Assembly: GCA_024362935.1 (NCBI GenBank)
Contig: JANCRA010000004.1
Span: forward strand, 26,403,121 to 26,467,120
Reading direction: 5' to 3'
DNA: 64,000 nt
Source of the DNA: Setophaga petechia
Taxonomy: Eukaryota; Chordata; Aves; Passeriformes; Parulidae
The stretch's first letter is position 1. Each line of letters opens with the position of its first letter. This document shows, one piece after another, positions 39,984 to 52,583 of this stretch. A program made the position numbers and the translations under genes. The notes below the pieces were generated by a model. That model did not search any database and had not been told where the DNA came from. It saw only the letters and a program-made list of their open reading frames with translations.

Positions 39984-42359
39984 TACATTCTCTCTGTAAG
40001 CATGAATTAGTTTATAACATATATTACAGCTTTAACATTGTAAATTAAAAACCATTTTCTATTGTTAATATACCTAGAGAGCAGCAAGCTAAATTCATCT
40101 AGTGACTTCTACAGAAACATTTTAAGCGAACATCTAGCCCTTAAATAATTCCGTATTACAAACATATACTAAGAAGTAATTATACTTCAGGGTCTTCTTA
40201 TCTCAGTCTTCTTTTTCTTAGTCCTCCACCATCTATCAAATATTTATTTTCTCTAATGCAGAAAGCACATCTTCTTTGCTGATAAACCACAGCTCACTAA
40301 GTAGCTCTTTTTTACTACACTTCCCATTTTTAGTCCAGAAATCTAACCGCAGGACTACTTAACCTCTTTGGAATAGCAGCTAGAGAAAAAAAAATTAATG
40401 ATTGCTTTGAGGAGAACATTTTTGGACTCTCATTCCGTATCAAAGTTTTATATAAGCTGAGTTCCCAAAAAAAAATCTAGGAGTGATAGAAATAAACAAG
40501 TCTACTATTTGTCATTGGGTTGTAATGGAAATGCATGACTTCTCAAAAAGTATGATGGAAGGAGACAGTTAGCTACTTGACATCAATGAGAGCAGTCTGA
40601 AACATGTTAATTAGAAGTATTTGAAGCCTAAAAAATCTACTCAGGCATTGGTGATAATAAGCATGTAGGATTAAGAGCCCTCACCATGGCACACTTAATG
40701 GAAATTCACTACTCTGATTGAAAATCTGTTTCAACAGATGTAAGGCATACCCATATGCCAAGAGATTCTTAGCAGTGTACACTAGTCACATAGTGCATTG
40801 ACCAAAATCAGTATAGTGACAATGACATGATCACCATTTGATTTTAAAGGAAAAAATTGCAAATCATTATAAGTGGAAAGAACTGATAAAAAACCAGAAG
40901 TTATAAGGGTTAAGGATGAGACATAGAAATATGCTTGGGGTTTGAAGTAGCTTTTTCACAACCGACCCACAAAATTTGCACACGGGGACATGGATCTTGC
41001 CCAATCTTTGGAGGGGGGAAGCAATATTAAAAAGTAAAATTGTGAAGTTTTTAAAAAAATCTAATATGCATTAAGAAGCCTACATCATTAGGCCACAATT
41101 CCTGTGCTGACAATAAAACGAAAAACCCAAGCAAACAAGCCCTGAGAGACCAGTGAAATAGTAATCAATAAAGAAAATAAATAACAAAAAAGAAAGTTTT
41201 AAAAAACCAACCAGAAAAAAGAAGAAAAAACCAACCAACCAAACAAACAAACATAACCCACACTCACATTTGAACTGAAAAACACATTTTAGGTCTCTGT
41301 CAGAGGGAGAAGAAGGCAAATTGTAGCAGTAGTTTAAAAGGGCTGTGCAAGAAGGAGTGTGTTACATAATTTCTAGCAACCATTACCATTCATAGATAGA
41401 CAGAGATTTTTAAGGGTAAACAGAAAACCAAATGGGGTTTATGTGTGTATAGGATATGAAAAGCTGCTACACTGCAATTTGCTGTATTATTTCCACTCCT
41501 TTCTAGCCCCATAGTTTGAGTGATCGCATCAGCAAAATACTTGGGTGTTATTCCAGAAGAGCAGTCTCTAGATATTCTAAAAAATCAGTCTAGAAGACTT
41601 AAATACTGCAACACTGAGCAACGTTTTTTTGAGCTTTATAAAAACTCAATCTGTTACATTATCTTGACACACCTGGCTCAAAATAGGCCATGACCAAACA
41701 TATGTCCCTGGAATCCAAGGGCAATCAAAGCTACTTTATAAAATTATCATGAACTAACACGAATTAATGTTTCTAAGCCTGTAAAGTCAATGGCAATAGA
41801 AAAACTAGAGACCTCACAATATCCAGGCCTTAGCATTATTTAGGAAAGAAAGCACTACAACACCAGACCAGAATGAGAATGCTTAAATGGTAATGTTGGT
41901 GGAAAAAAGAGAAATAAGATTGGCATTTGAAAATAAATTACTCAAAAAAAAAAAAAGACCCTTGACAAAAACACTCCTGTACCAATGAAAAGAAAAATTA
42001 CCAGGTTCCATCACTATCAGGGGGAAACATTGCAACTTTGTGGGACAGCTATTCAGGCCTATATATTAATCCTACACAAGTCTGTCAAAAAGAAATTTGT
42101 GCCAAAATGTTGATACTCACTAAGAAACTAATTGCAAACTTCAGCATGGAGAATGGCATATTTTATCTACATGCCATAAAGGGTGCGGAAATAGTGCCAG
42201 AGAGGAACAGAACAGATTCCTTTTCATCCTTAGAGCATTATTGACCCAGGAAAAACAGCAGGAGCAAACAAGGGCGTAGAATGATTCTGCAGTTTCTGTT
42301 GTTCACCCATTTTAATTGCTGTGTCCAGGCTGCAGTTAATGCAAATAGTACAATGAAAT
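39984..42359. other. Unique AT-rich noncoding DNA
   Basis: No gene or interspersed repeat is recognised. An A-rich region with CCAA and AAAC units lies at 41090-41255, and an A run at 41944-41956. Confidence 0.5.
41160..41255. repeat. A-rich simple region with (CCAA/AAAC)n
   Basis: A mixed run of A tracts, ACCA and AACA units. Confidence 0.7.
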
Positions 42360-42365
42360 CATAAC

Positions 42366-42758
42366 TGTGATGGTATTCACAGGGGTTTTCAGGTAAGGGA
42401 AGAGCCAGGAATATTGACTCCATGTTCAGAAGGCTTGATTTATTATTTTATTATATATATTACATTAAAACTATACTAAAAAGAACAGAAGAAATAGTTT
42501 CATCTCGGAAGGCTAGCTAAGCTAAGAATAGAATAGAAAAGAATGATAACAAAGGCAGCTGCCTCAGACTCTTTGTCCAAGTCAGCTCTGCTGTGATTGG
42601 CCGTTAATTATAAACAAGCAGAGACCAATCACAGATGCATCTGCTGCATTCCACAGTGGCAGATAACCATTGTTTACATTTTGTTTCTCAGGCCCCTTAG
42701 CTTCTCAGAAGGGAAAAAATCCTAAGAAGGGATTTTTAATGAAAAGATGTCTGCAACG
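42366..42758 (-). mobile_element. Solo ERV LTR, family B, minus strand, with target duplication
   Basis: The block is the reverse complement of the family at 14793-15177: it shares TGCATTCCACAGTGGCAGAT, the TTTATTATTTTATTATATAT region (reverse of the polyadenylation segment) and GTGATTGGCC. On the plus strand it starts TGTGATGGTATTCACAGGGG. The other end reads, on the minus strand, CGTTGCAGACATC, with the expected first T changed to C. The hexamer CATAAC occurs exactly at 42360-42365 and 42759-42764, directly at the two edges, a perfect 6-bp target duplication typical of ERVK-class integration. There is no internal sequence, so this is a solo LTR formed by recombination between the two LTRs of a provirus. 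Confidence 0.93.
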
Positions 42759-42764
42759 CATAAC

Positions 42765-43165
42765 TGATTAACAGTCCATGTTTTAATTCCTGTAAAACCT
42801 GGTAATCCAGGATTCTCAATACAAAGAATGTTCTCAATATAGAAAGTATGAAAGTATTTATGCATTTTAATGTAATAAAATATTGAGTAGTCACTTGCAA
42901 AATAAAAACACATTTAAAGTTCAATTTGAATTCTGTAGAAAACATCTTATATACCTTCAAATTTAGAGTAGACTCCTACTCATATTATGATTGATTGTCT
43001 AGGTTGAATCAAGCCCAGTTCAGGATTTAATCCCAAAATGAGTTTATTATGGTAGAACAGTTGAATGGGAAGATACTATATTTAATCTAAGTCCTTCCAA
43101 TTTTAGAGTCAATCATTAAGTTATGTATAAATACATCTTTATAAATACTAATATACATAGTTTTA
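42765..43165. other. Unique AT-rich spacer
   Basis: Nothing recognised between two LTRs. Confidence 0.5.
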
Positions 43166-44250
43166 TGTCGTGGGTTTACAGGAAGTAGGTTTTCTGGGAA
43201 TGGAGTGGCCAGAGGCCAATAGGTGTTCAGATTTTAAATTGACACCAGGCTTGGCCACTGAAGGGTGGATGCGCCTCTGAGAACACAGGGGTTAGAAGCA
43301 GCACTCCCTTGGGCTCGCTCTCTTTTGATTTCCGGCCAGCAAAGAGGCAAGGCCTCCCCTGCCCGGCTTTGAGCTGGGCGGGGGAGGGGAAAACCTGCGG
43401 CCCGGCAGAGGTAGGCCCTGACCCCTCAGGATGGAAGGGTGGTGGGGACACCAGGAGGCGTTGGGCAGCCCCCCCCCCCAGGAGAGACAGAGGGAGAGAG
43501 ACCCCGAGAAGATTTGGGCAGCCCCCCAGCTAGAAGATGAGAGAGAGAGAAAGCTGTTACGGGCCTGTGGCCTTGAAGTGATATCGGCTGTGAAGAAGGA
43601 GGGGGAAGGGGGAGTGCAGCAGGGAAGGAGCCTGGCCGCGTGCAGAAATTTGTTAACCCCTTTCTGGACAATGAAGACCTCACAGAGCATTTGGACCTTT
43701 CCTGGAGGGGAGATGGAGTGGATGATAAAGTCGAAATGGGCAAGAGAATGATAGTCGGAGCAGTGAGTGAGGCTGGGAGAGTGAAGAAGAGGCCGGAAGG
43801 AGATGATGGAGTAGCTGATTGCTGGACTCTTTTTGGTACAGCCACGGACAGAACCATGCTTCCTCGCAACACAGAGGCTGCATGCAGGGGGGAGGCAATG
43901 GCTCAGAATGAGAGGGTTCGGTTTTGGAGACCCCCCGGCCCCAGGGGGTAGACAAGTATGGGGGAGACAAGAGGTCCCGAGATGAGAGAAAACTGTGCCT
44001 TTTTTTTTTGGAACTGGTCAAAGCACCCTTAAAAGGATAACCCCTGAAGTAGCTCTGTTCCATGTCCAGTGGTGAGAGCGCTGGGCATGCAAGGAAGAGG
44101 TCACCATGGCCCCAAGAAGGACTCCTCTCCTCTTGATGGACTGGAATTGAGTATTTACTGGGTGATGGATGGAGACTTGAAATTTGGAAGATGTATTGGA
44201 AATGTGGTGGGGGGAGGAGGAAATGTTTTTTTGTGGAGTTTTCGTTTTCC

Positions 44251-44252
<2 letters not shown>

Positions 44253-44286
<34 letters not shown>
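44253..44286. repeat. (GT)17 dinucleotide microsatellite
   Basis: A pure GT tract inside the long LTR, just before its T run and AATAAA. Confidence 0.95.
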
Positions 44287-44289
<3 letters not shown>

Positions 44290-44313
44290 TTTTTTTCCCT
44301 TTGTAGTTTAGTT

Positions 44314-44319
44314 AATAAA
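44314..44319 (+). terminator. LTR polyadenylation signal AATAAA
   Basis: It lies about 115 bp before the LTR end and follows a T-rich stretch. Confidence 0.6.
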
Positions 44320-44689
44320 CTTTTTTCCTAAGGTAGAGGCCTGCTTTGCTTATTTCCTGGTCTCATCTCACAGCAGACATCAGGGAAGTATATTTTCATA
44401 GGGCATTGGCATTGTGCCAGTGTCAAACCATAACAATTTATAATACACATGCACAATATCAGCAATTTCAAGCCTTAAAAATTGATAATCCTCAAGACAT
44501 AAATGCATCCATAAAAGAAAACAAATGGTAATTATATTGATGCCATTTGGATTTTGCCTTTTTTCTTTCATATGTTCTCTACATATTTCACACATATATT
44601 GGTAACTCTCTCACCTGTTGTATTAGTAGCTAGTTTTCCAGTAATTTTCCATGGCCTTTCCTTAAACAGAAAAACAAAACAATTCCAGA

Positions 44690-45000
44690 GCTCCAATTCC
44701 TGGGAGGTACAAGGCCCTGTGCTGTCTTTGCTGTTCTGGGAGCCAAGGCTGGGAACAGCCCTTCGAGATACATTCTCATGGACAAAGCACAGCTGGTGCT
44801 GCAGGGGGGCTCCAGAGAAGGGGCTTGACCTGGGAGGAAATGGCATCACCACTTGAGCTCCTAATTGTGTTTTTTATCAATTATGCTAATTCTCTTAAAC
44901 CTACAAAAATGGACGGTTGGGCCTTTGTGAACATCTTTCCATAACTGCCTCCAAAGGCCTTCAAATAAGGATCCCCTCTTATATTATCTTCTTACTAAAA
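44690..45000. mobile_element. Possible LTR fragment, unclassified
   Basis: A GC-rich patch (44690-44855) followed by TCAATTATGCTAATTC and a CTACAAAAATGGACGG segment resembles the U3 of bird ERV LTRs as I recall them, but neither end nor signals are clear. It could equally be unique sequence. Confidence 0.28.
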
Positions 45001-48000
45001 CTATCTCAATTTTCATTTCCAGGTTTATTCTTCCTCAGGAATGATCCATAGTATTTTAATTTTAAATATTAGGTCCCTTCTACAGACATACATGTAAGAC
45101 CTAATTAGTTCTTAAACCTTTATTAAATCCAAGAGTCAACAGACATTAATATACAAAAGAAGTAAATAGTAACTTCCCAACTGAAGTCAGAAAAAATATA
45201 TTTTCTATGTTTCAATACAAAGATATAAGACCAGGTTTGAAAGGTACCAGATTGAAGGTCTTGATCCTTCAAATTGTACCCATACATAATTCTTGTCCTG
45301 CCCTTGGAGAGAAGTATGGTAGTGGAACCAGGCAGTGTCATTAACAGAAGAGATAAAAATTATTGAATTCTGAAATTTACTTCACCTCATTTATTCTCTA
45401 AGCCATCAGGAGAGGATCTTCTCTTTTCATCACTGAATGTCATTCTGAGTCCCTCTGGGTTGAAACTCTAAGGCAGACTATCTGTGGGGATCCTGAATAC
45501 TTGAAAATCTGCAAAATCGCTGAGTCAAGAAACTGAGACAAACCTTCCTTATTCTTCATGTACAAAAAAAAATCAGAAATAGTTCAGTGAGCAACACATA
45601 CCTTGCTTATATTCAAAGAAAGATACACTAAATAAGAGAAAAAACATGAATAATAATTACTTCATCTCCATAGTTTGTCAGTAGAGGCTGAAATTCATCA
45701 CCAGTATGTTATAATTGGATTGATTCATTTTTAAATCCTACAAAAATGTCTTTTCGGTCTCTTCAAACAAATTCCCTGCTTACAGTGCAGTTATCTTCTC
45801 TTACTTTAAATTTGTGGAGGTGAAACAATAAGATAACTCATTTAATGCTTTGTGGTGGAGAAGCAATGGATTACATTCTAAATTATACCCTAGGGATAAT
45901 ACTTAAGCAGGAGATGGGAGAAGGCTATTAGAAAAGAACAATAGTGATATTATAATGCAGTCTTGAAATAAATGCCCATGAAAGAAAGATGGATACTACT
46001 TGATACACACTGTGAGCTCAATCTACAGGGAATGGGATGTCTCCATAAACAGTTTTGCTATGTAAAGCCACACAAAAAGCAACTAATAATTAAAACACTT
46101 CTATAGATTTTTAGGGTTAAATTCCTCTGAGGACATACAAGTCTCCTACTATTTAGAGGTCTGTTTAGTGGTGCTGCAAAATGCTTTCTTATGTAAGATG
46201 AAATTTATTCAATTACTTTCTTACTTAGTGAGGTCTGAATGCCACTTTAGGCATTAAACCAGTTTGTCCTAAACATTTTGATATTTCAGGACCATCTCTC
46301 TCTCCTATGCTGTGTGCCATTTGTTTTCAGAATTCTTTTTTTTCTTTTGCAATGTCTTTGGTAGCTCCAAGACCTTTTTCAAGGAACACGTATGTCTAAC
46401 GGACTTTTCTATGGACTTTTTTAAGGAAAATGTGGATAGAGGCATAACGCTGAACCATGCTCTTGTCACCACAGCCGTATTCAGACTCCCTCCTAGGCCT
46501 CAGAATCTATCAAATCTATCTCTAATGCTCCAAGTATCACAGGCTGGCACTCAGCTGTGAGCCCAAAGAAAGTACTGACATGATGCCATCATCTTCTCTA
46601 CTCAAATCATTTTTCAACTGCAAGTGTCCTATATCTGCAGCAGCTTCTTTCCCCAGCTGTAAATTACAACAGAAACAGTTGCATATTCATTGCTTTAAAG
46701 CAAACTGGAAAGTGCTGAGACTATCTACAAATTTTAAAGTATTTAATTTAAACAAATATTTCTTACTTAGCAACAGATATTTTAAGTATTATTCTAACGT
46801 GTTTAAATATAATTTTAAATCTTCCAGATTTTAGGAGATGTCTGGCATGGTTTGTATTGCTAATTTAATTAAATAAAATTCATCAAGCCTCATGTCTACT
46901 TAAACTTTCCTTTAATTTCATGTAGGATAAGAGAGATGGCATTCCCTACTGAAATATTGCACTGTCTGATTTGTTTTATACTAAATATTTTCATTTTTAA
47001 GTATTTTAGAATTTAGTAATTAATTTAATTATAAAAAAGGCCGTAGAAAATTTGTGTTAGCATTCTGATTATTTTAGCATGAATAAATATTAACAGTCAG
47101 CTGAAAAACACTTCAGTAAGCTCACAGTGGAGTTTATTGAAAAGATTCATTCTATGTCTTTAATCCTGTCTGAAATTTTATCAGGTACATAAACTTCAGG
47201 GGAATGTTTTAATCTCAGCTCAATACACTTTTCAGTAGGGCAATGTTTTGGCAGTTCTACAAGTAAAAAAACCTGTTACTTGTCCCCATTTCAGAAAAAT
47301 AAAACAGAAAAATATATATTATAGCTTTTAACTTGGACTTCTAAAAACCAGTCACAGCTCCTTAAGTCATTTGCACAGGCTTTATCTTGGATTAAGGGAA
47401 GAAGCTAGCGTGACTGCTGCAAACCACAGGTGCTTGGCTTTCATGACTAATGAGTTAATCACAGCTTTCTGGTCACCCACTGTTATCTCTTAATTTTTAT
47501 CTCCTCCAGCATTTTATAATTTTACAAAATCTGTAGAGATTACCTACAGATTTTTAAATTTGTTCCTTTGATTAAATTAGTTGCAATCCAGCCTAGTGCC
47601 TTCTGTGATATTTTCTCTAAACTTTTCTCTAAATGTTTTTTTTTCACAGTTGATGCTTCTCATGGTTCTAAAGAGAATTTAAAAAAATAAAATGTGGAAT
47701 CCATTACTATCTTTAGCCCGGGCATCTGGGGTCTCAGAATTAATCAGAAATTTTGAACTCTGGCATTTAGATGTAATGTACTTTTGGTTTTGGGTCTAAA
47801 GCACAATTAAATTAAAATCCCTTCATTATTTTGTTGCTAGAAAGAAGAGCATGTGTTCTCTGTTGCCCAGTAACTTATTGATATAAATTGATAAATAGGG
47901 TGAGTTATTCTGTCCACATTTAGACCCTTTTAAAGTAGACCAATTGTGGACATTTTTGCTAGTTTTTTGAGGGTTTTTTTTCCTGATTTATGATGCAGTA

Positions 48001-48745
48001 CTATTCAGACACTTTAGATAAGGTATTTTAGAAAGTGTGAGTAATATATGCTGTAGAATTCCATTATAATTACAACGCACAGTTCTGCAGTGTCCTTACT
48101 CCTAGTAAGGACAGTCATTTTAAAGAAATGGAAGTATTTATTTTCCTTTATAGACAAGATCAGGGTTCCTTTCCTTCTTACCTTTCCCCATTTCAATACA
48201 AAAGTTTAAAACAGTGTATGGAAAAGGTAGAGAACTCTTGTCTCCAGTTTTGGGGATACAGGATTCCTCTTCACTCTAACTTTCTTTTTAACTTCTAGGG
48301 AAAGATTAATGCAATACTGAAAGAGCCCTACAGGCTTTATAATCTAAGTGAACTTCCACTTGGGCTGAACCTAACTTCAAGAATTGACAAATTTTTGGCC
48401 TGGTCACTAATTACCACATTAATAGTTTCCATGCACACAATTCCATATTAGCAAAATCAAACACTTCCATCTTGAAAGTTGGCATCTGTCAAGCAGGATT
48501 TGTCTCACATGGCTATCCACAAATCCATTTTAAGGTACTTGAAATAAAATTTGGATAGATCATTACTTAAATCAGAGGGTTAGCTGCTATTAGTACGGAA
48601 GCTTAGTTCCCTGCTCCCTAGTTCCCTGACTTTATCTTTAAAGGTATTTCTAATACTCCAAAACATTTGCAACCTGTGAGGTTAATTCCACCAGCCCTAC
48701 CTGTTTGAAGAAAACATCTTCCATCAGACTCTCGCCCACATTCCC
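45001..48745. other. Unique AT-rich noncoding DNA
   Basis: No gene or recognised interspersed repeat. The part 47330-47480 is more mixed in composition, with AAACCACAGG and GAGTTAATCAC motifs, and may be a conserved noncoding element. This is a weak impression. Confidence 0.45.
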
Positions 48746-49100
48746 AGAACCACAGAACACAGGATCACAGGATCATGGAATCACAGAATGGTTGGGGTTA
48801 GAAAGGACCTTTGGACCTCTTCTAGTCCAACCCTTCTCCTAAGGCAAGAGGAGGTTGCACACAATCACATCCTTGTGGATTTTGAACATCTCTAGAGAAG
48901 AAAACTCCACAGCCCTTCTGAATAACCTGTTCCAGTGCTCAATCACCCTCAAAGAAGTTTCTCCTCATATTGAAATGAAATTTCTTCGGTTTTGGTTTGT
49001 GCCATTGCACTTTGTACTGCCACTGGCCACCATGAAAAAGAGTCTGTCCCTGTCTTCTTGACATCTGCCCTGAAGATATTTGCATGCATATATGCAAATT
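48746..49100 (-). mobile_element. CR1 LINE 3' end, minus strand
   Basis: The plus strand begins with an ACAGGATC/ACAGAATG series, a decayed form of the CR1 terminal 8-bp repeat, then TGGTTGGGGTTAGAAAGGAC and TCTAGTCCAACCCTTCTCCT, the classic antisense CR1 tail. CCTGTTCCAGTGCTCAATCA and GAAGTTTCTCCTCATATTGA follow as in the family consensus I know. It is 5'-truncated after about 350 bp. The plus-strand frames at 48855-49183 are antisense to it. Confidence 0.94.
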
Positions 49101-50642
49101 TGTGTACTTTTATATATTTTTTTTCTTCTTACATAAGTCCGAGAAAGGATATTGTCATCAGGAAAAGGAATATCATTAAATAATTAAACAATCATACTTA
49201 CAGTGGAGATGAGGGGAATGGCCCTGTCAGGTGTAATGTTCTGACAGTAACCAACTCCCCATTGTCCTCACTTCAATAACAGTTTTCATTGACAACTTTG
49301 CCAAAATTTGTTGAAAGAAATATAATACTATAGTCTAGTATAATAGCCTGGTTTCTTTTATCTCCTGTGCCTACAGACCCTCAGTCTGAAAGGTCTTTGA
49401 AACTGACAGTGTTCTCACAGAAATGTAAAGGACCACTTTCCTCCTGCCAAGAAAGAAAAAGAAATATAGATTTATAATGGCTGGGTTCAAGGGTTAAACG
49501 AGAAAAGCAGGACATTCACTCACACTGCAAAGAGCAAGCATGAAGTTTTTATGAGGTAAAAGAGATTTTTTAAAAATCTCTTTTAACATGCAAACCTAGA
49601 AATCAAGCTGAATTTCAGATTTAGAGTCTAGATTCAAAGAAATTCAAAGCCCTGATATTAGCTGGATAGACTGTGATGGAATATTCTGTTATTTTGGTCT
49701 CTCTCATACTGTCCTGAAACATACTGAATTTGGTTTTCAACAGTGAAAATCTTAAAGTGCAATTTTAGTAATTATCAAACAGAAAGGCAACAGAAGTGAC
49801 TGTTTGGATGCTCATTCAAAACGTGTCATTCATGTAACACATATTTGGTCCAATTCAAGCATTAGCAAAAAAAATCTGAATGTTCTGATGCAGCCTAAAA
49901 ACTCATAGAAATTTTTTATATGAGAGGGTGTTCAAAGACAAAATTGCATAAGTTCAGCCATAACCTGGGGAGATTGGACACTTACAATATCTTTTTTTTT
50001 TTTTAATTGAGAAATGGCTTTTAATATGGGGAAAATTGCTGCTTCAGGATTCTGACAGGACATTTGTGAACTCCAAGCATCACTTATAAATGTAATAATA
50101 TATAGCACTAGAAGTCCATATAGTTCTGTAAAGATATAAAGAACATGGAAGGACAGAGGTCAAATGCATGACATGGGAAAGAGTGGGAGCAGTCACTTCA
50201 CAGTACTCAGTTTACATGGCACCAGAAAAGCACAGAGCTCACACAGTCCAGTGTGACACTGTGGCTTTCCAGTGAGCCCTTATACATATCCTGTTGTGCT
50301 TCTAAGCATGTCTCTTATCCCTACAGAAAATTTTGGACTTGGTATATTCCTTGTACACTAGAAATAATAAAGCAAGGTGTTTTGCATGTCAAACTGATTG
50401 ATAATATAATCCCCCTTACAAGACCACTTTACCCACCATCCTTCACTTATGCTATTGGACAAAACCCAAAACCATAGTTTACCTAAAGCCAAGAAAAAAC
50501 AATGTAGCTTTGCAGTTCTCAAAGGACATGAGGCAAAGTACCTGAAGGTGTGATCCTTGGTTCACAATCATTCTCAGTACAATGATAAGGAAGAAAAAGG
50601 AAAGGAAAAAGAAAGGCAAGAAAAAAGAAAAGAAAGGGAAAA
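49101..50642. other. Unique AT-rich noncoding DNA
   Basis: No gene or interspersed repeat recognised. A short palindrome (49557-49585) is listed separately, and a T run lies at 49991-50004. From 50582 the sequence grades into A/G-rich lead-in of the (GGAGA)n tract. Confidence 0.5.
49557..49585. repeat. Perfect 14-bp inverted repeat, 1-nt loop
   Basis: TAAAAGAGATTTTT (49557-49570) pairs exactly with AAAAATCTCTTTTA (49572-49585). Such near-perfect palindromes can form cruciforms. Nothing suggests it is transcribed. Confidence 0.9.
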
Positions 50643-50860
50643 GGAGAGGAGAGGAGAGGAGAGGAGAGGAGAGGAGAGGAGAGGAGAGGAGAGGAGAGGA
50701 GAGGAGAGGAGAGGAGAGGAGAGGAGAGGAGAGGAGAGGAGAGGAGAGGAGAGGAGAGGAGAGGAGAGGAGAGGAGAGGAGAGGAGAGGAGAGGAGAGGA
50801 GAGGAGAGGAGAGGAGAGGAGAGGAGAGGAGAGGAGAGGAGAGGAGAGGAGAGGAGAGGA
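50582..50860. repeat. (GGAGA)n pentanucleotide tract with A/G-rich lead-in
   Basis: From 50643 to 50860 the plus strand is a perfect run of GGAGA units (about 43), preceded from 50582 by A/G-rich degenerate sequence. Because the unit has five bases and no stop codon, all three frames stay open on both strands; the frames of 98-144 codons read as Gly/Glu/Arg or Leu/Ser repeats and are not genes. Long purine mirror-type tracts can adopt triplex (H-DNA) structures. Confidence 0.98.
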
Positions 50861-52577
50861 CTGGTTTCAAAGTTTTAGTTCCGTTACAAAAAAAGAAAAA
50901 TGCATTTCCTTTGCTCCTTTCTCAACCACTCCCTTGTTCCCTCAAAATTCCAGGAACATGTATATGTATATTCTTCCTATTCCTCTGTTAGTGCCCTTGG
51001 ACCATCTAGTCCAGCCCATCAATTCTTTCAGGGAGTTGAGGTGTGAAATTATCTGTGTAGGAGGAAAAATGAGAGGTGGGATAAGAAAGAGGAAAGTGCA
51101 CTGAGCAGATACCACTGCAGTCTACACTAAAACATATTTCATATAGCTGGAGATACAAATTTATAATCAGCTTGCAAATTTTAAAACACTTGCTGTTTGC
51201 GGAACCAGTAATAAAAAAAATTTCTATCCGATCTGTTCCAAAGCAAGAGTACATAAAATTTAGTTGTAGGGTATGAAATTACTTCTGCCTTTTACACACA
51301 TAATAGGATACACACCATAATTGCATGACAACACATTATTTCTCAAATAGCATAAAATGTACTTCTTGACAGTATAATCTTAAATAGTCTATATTTTTCT
51401 CTGGAGTTTTAATGCACCTATCATGCTGTACTGAATACTACTATATGCAATCTGGACTTGGAGCCCATTAAAGTAATTTAGACAAAAGGTACACTGTAAA
51501 TGATTCTTACACAACATAAAGCTGAGTAAAACAGCAAGAGTAGCAGTGGAAATGTTTTGATATACACACAGTTTTTAGGCTCATTTTAACTACAAGTTTC
51601 TTAACTACCTATTGAACTTAAGAAATATTTTGCTGCCTGGTGACAAGGAATAGTTTGCTGAGACTACACACTAAATTAGTTGATTATATCAAATAGCAAG
51701 TTTATCACAAATGGAGACTAATTCTGTCTTTTACTAAGATTCATTTAGCAAAGGAAATGAGAGAGGCAACCAATGACCACCCATGATTCCTAAATTCCCC
51801 TCGATCTTTCCTATGCTCAGGTTAGACCTGCCTCTCATGTGAAATAAGAGCCTGTGGCTAACCAGATTTGCTGCACTACTAATCATCTAAAACTTCAGTG
51901 TCTACTCCACATTCATCATCTAGGCTCCAGTCAGTGAAGAAAAAGAGCCCTCTTCAGCAGACAATTTATCCAATTTTGAAATGGGTTTCTAAAAGAGATG
52001 AGATGAACTACATTGAAAAGGGGTCTAGCTTATTAAATGAACAGAAGAAGGAGTCAAGTCAAATTCATCTGTTAAAAGGCCCCAATTTCAGTCTGATTCA
52101 GGTGACACTAATATCAGATTAAATGATCACTGGCACTCGTCTGCCTGTCATAAGCCTTCACGGTGTCATTGCAACACCACCATCCACCACAGTTTTTCCA
52201 ACCAGAAAGCTGGCATTGGCCTTACATCTCTGCATAGATTAAGCAACATTACCTGTGAAAAACATCACTCTTCTATTACAGCTGAATAGATAAAAATTAA
52301 TTCCACAGGCATATACTGAGTGACATCAGGGCATTAACAATGGCAGTAAAGCATTCAAATAATGATTATACAAAAGGAGTGTAGTTAAATGCTCCATTAA
52401 TATGGCTCATATGATCAAGTCCTTCCACAAGACGTGTCCCAGCACAAAACCCCTCCATTCAGTTTTCTAACACTCAGTCTCCACAGAATAAACTCATTGA
52501 GTATCACACACCTTCTCCACACCTACATCTTTAGGTTGTGAAAATACAAGAGAGTGTCTGCTCTCACTCTCTACAGT
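50861..52577. other. Unique AT-rich noncoding DNA
   Basis: No gene or confident repeat. A faint CR1-tail-like phrase at 51000-51020 is too short to call. Confidence 0.5.
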
Positions 52578-52583
52578 ATGAAC

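Larger units (their letters stand above)
43166..44435 (+). mobile_element. Long G-rich solo ERV LTR, plus strand, family D
   Basis: This 1.27-kb block starts TGTCGTGGGTTTACA and ends in the inverted counterpart TGTCAAACCATAACA, giving matching imperfect inverted ends. Its body is purine- and GC-rich (43300-44000), far from the AT-rich flanks. A GT dinucleotide tract (44253-44286) is followed by a T run and then TTAATAAA (44312-44319), a good polyadenylation signal. The 5-mers beside the ends are TTTTA (left) and ATTTA (right), a possible one-mismatch target duplication. Length and composition resemble long songbird ERV LTRs. Several open frames of 100-148 codons on both strands (43292-44063) are by-products of the stop-poor GC-rich sequence and have no recognisable domain. 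Confidence 0.8.

Noticed and set aside
43292..44063. Overlapping frames of 103-148 codons on both strands
   Set aside because: All lie in the GC-rich long LTR and overlap each other; none has a recognisable domain.
50557..50991. 144-codon frame rich in Gly, Glu and Arg
   Set aside because: It is the (GGAGA)n tract read through; the five-base unit contains no stop in any frame.
51000..51030. Possible CR1 tail phrase (CATCTAGTCCAGCCC)
   Set aside because: Only about 20 bases match and the flanks do not continue the family sequence.
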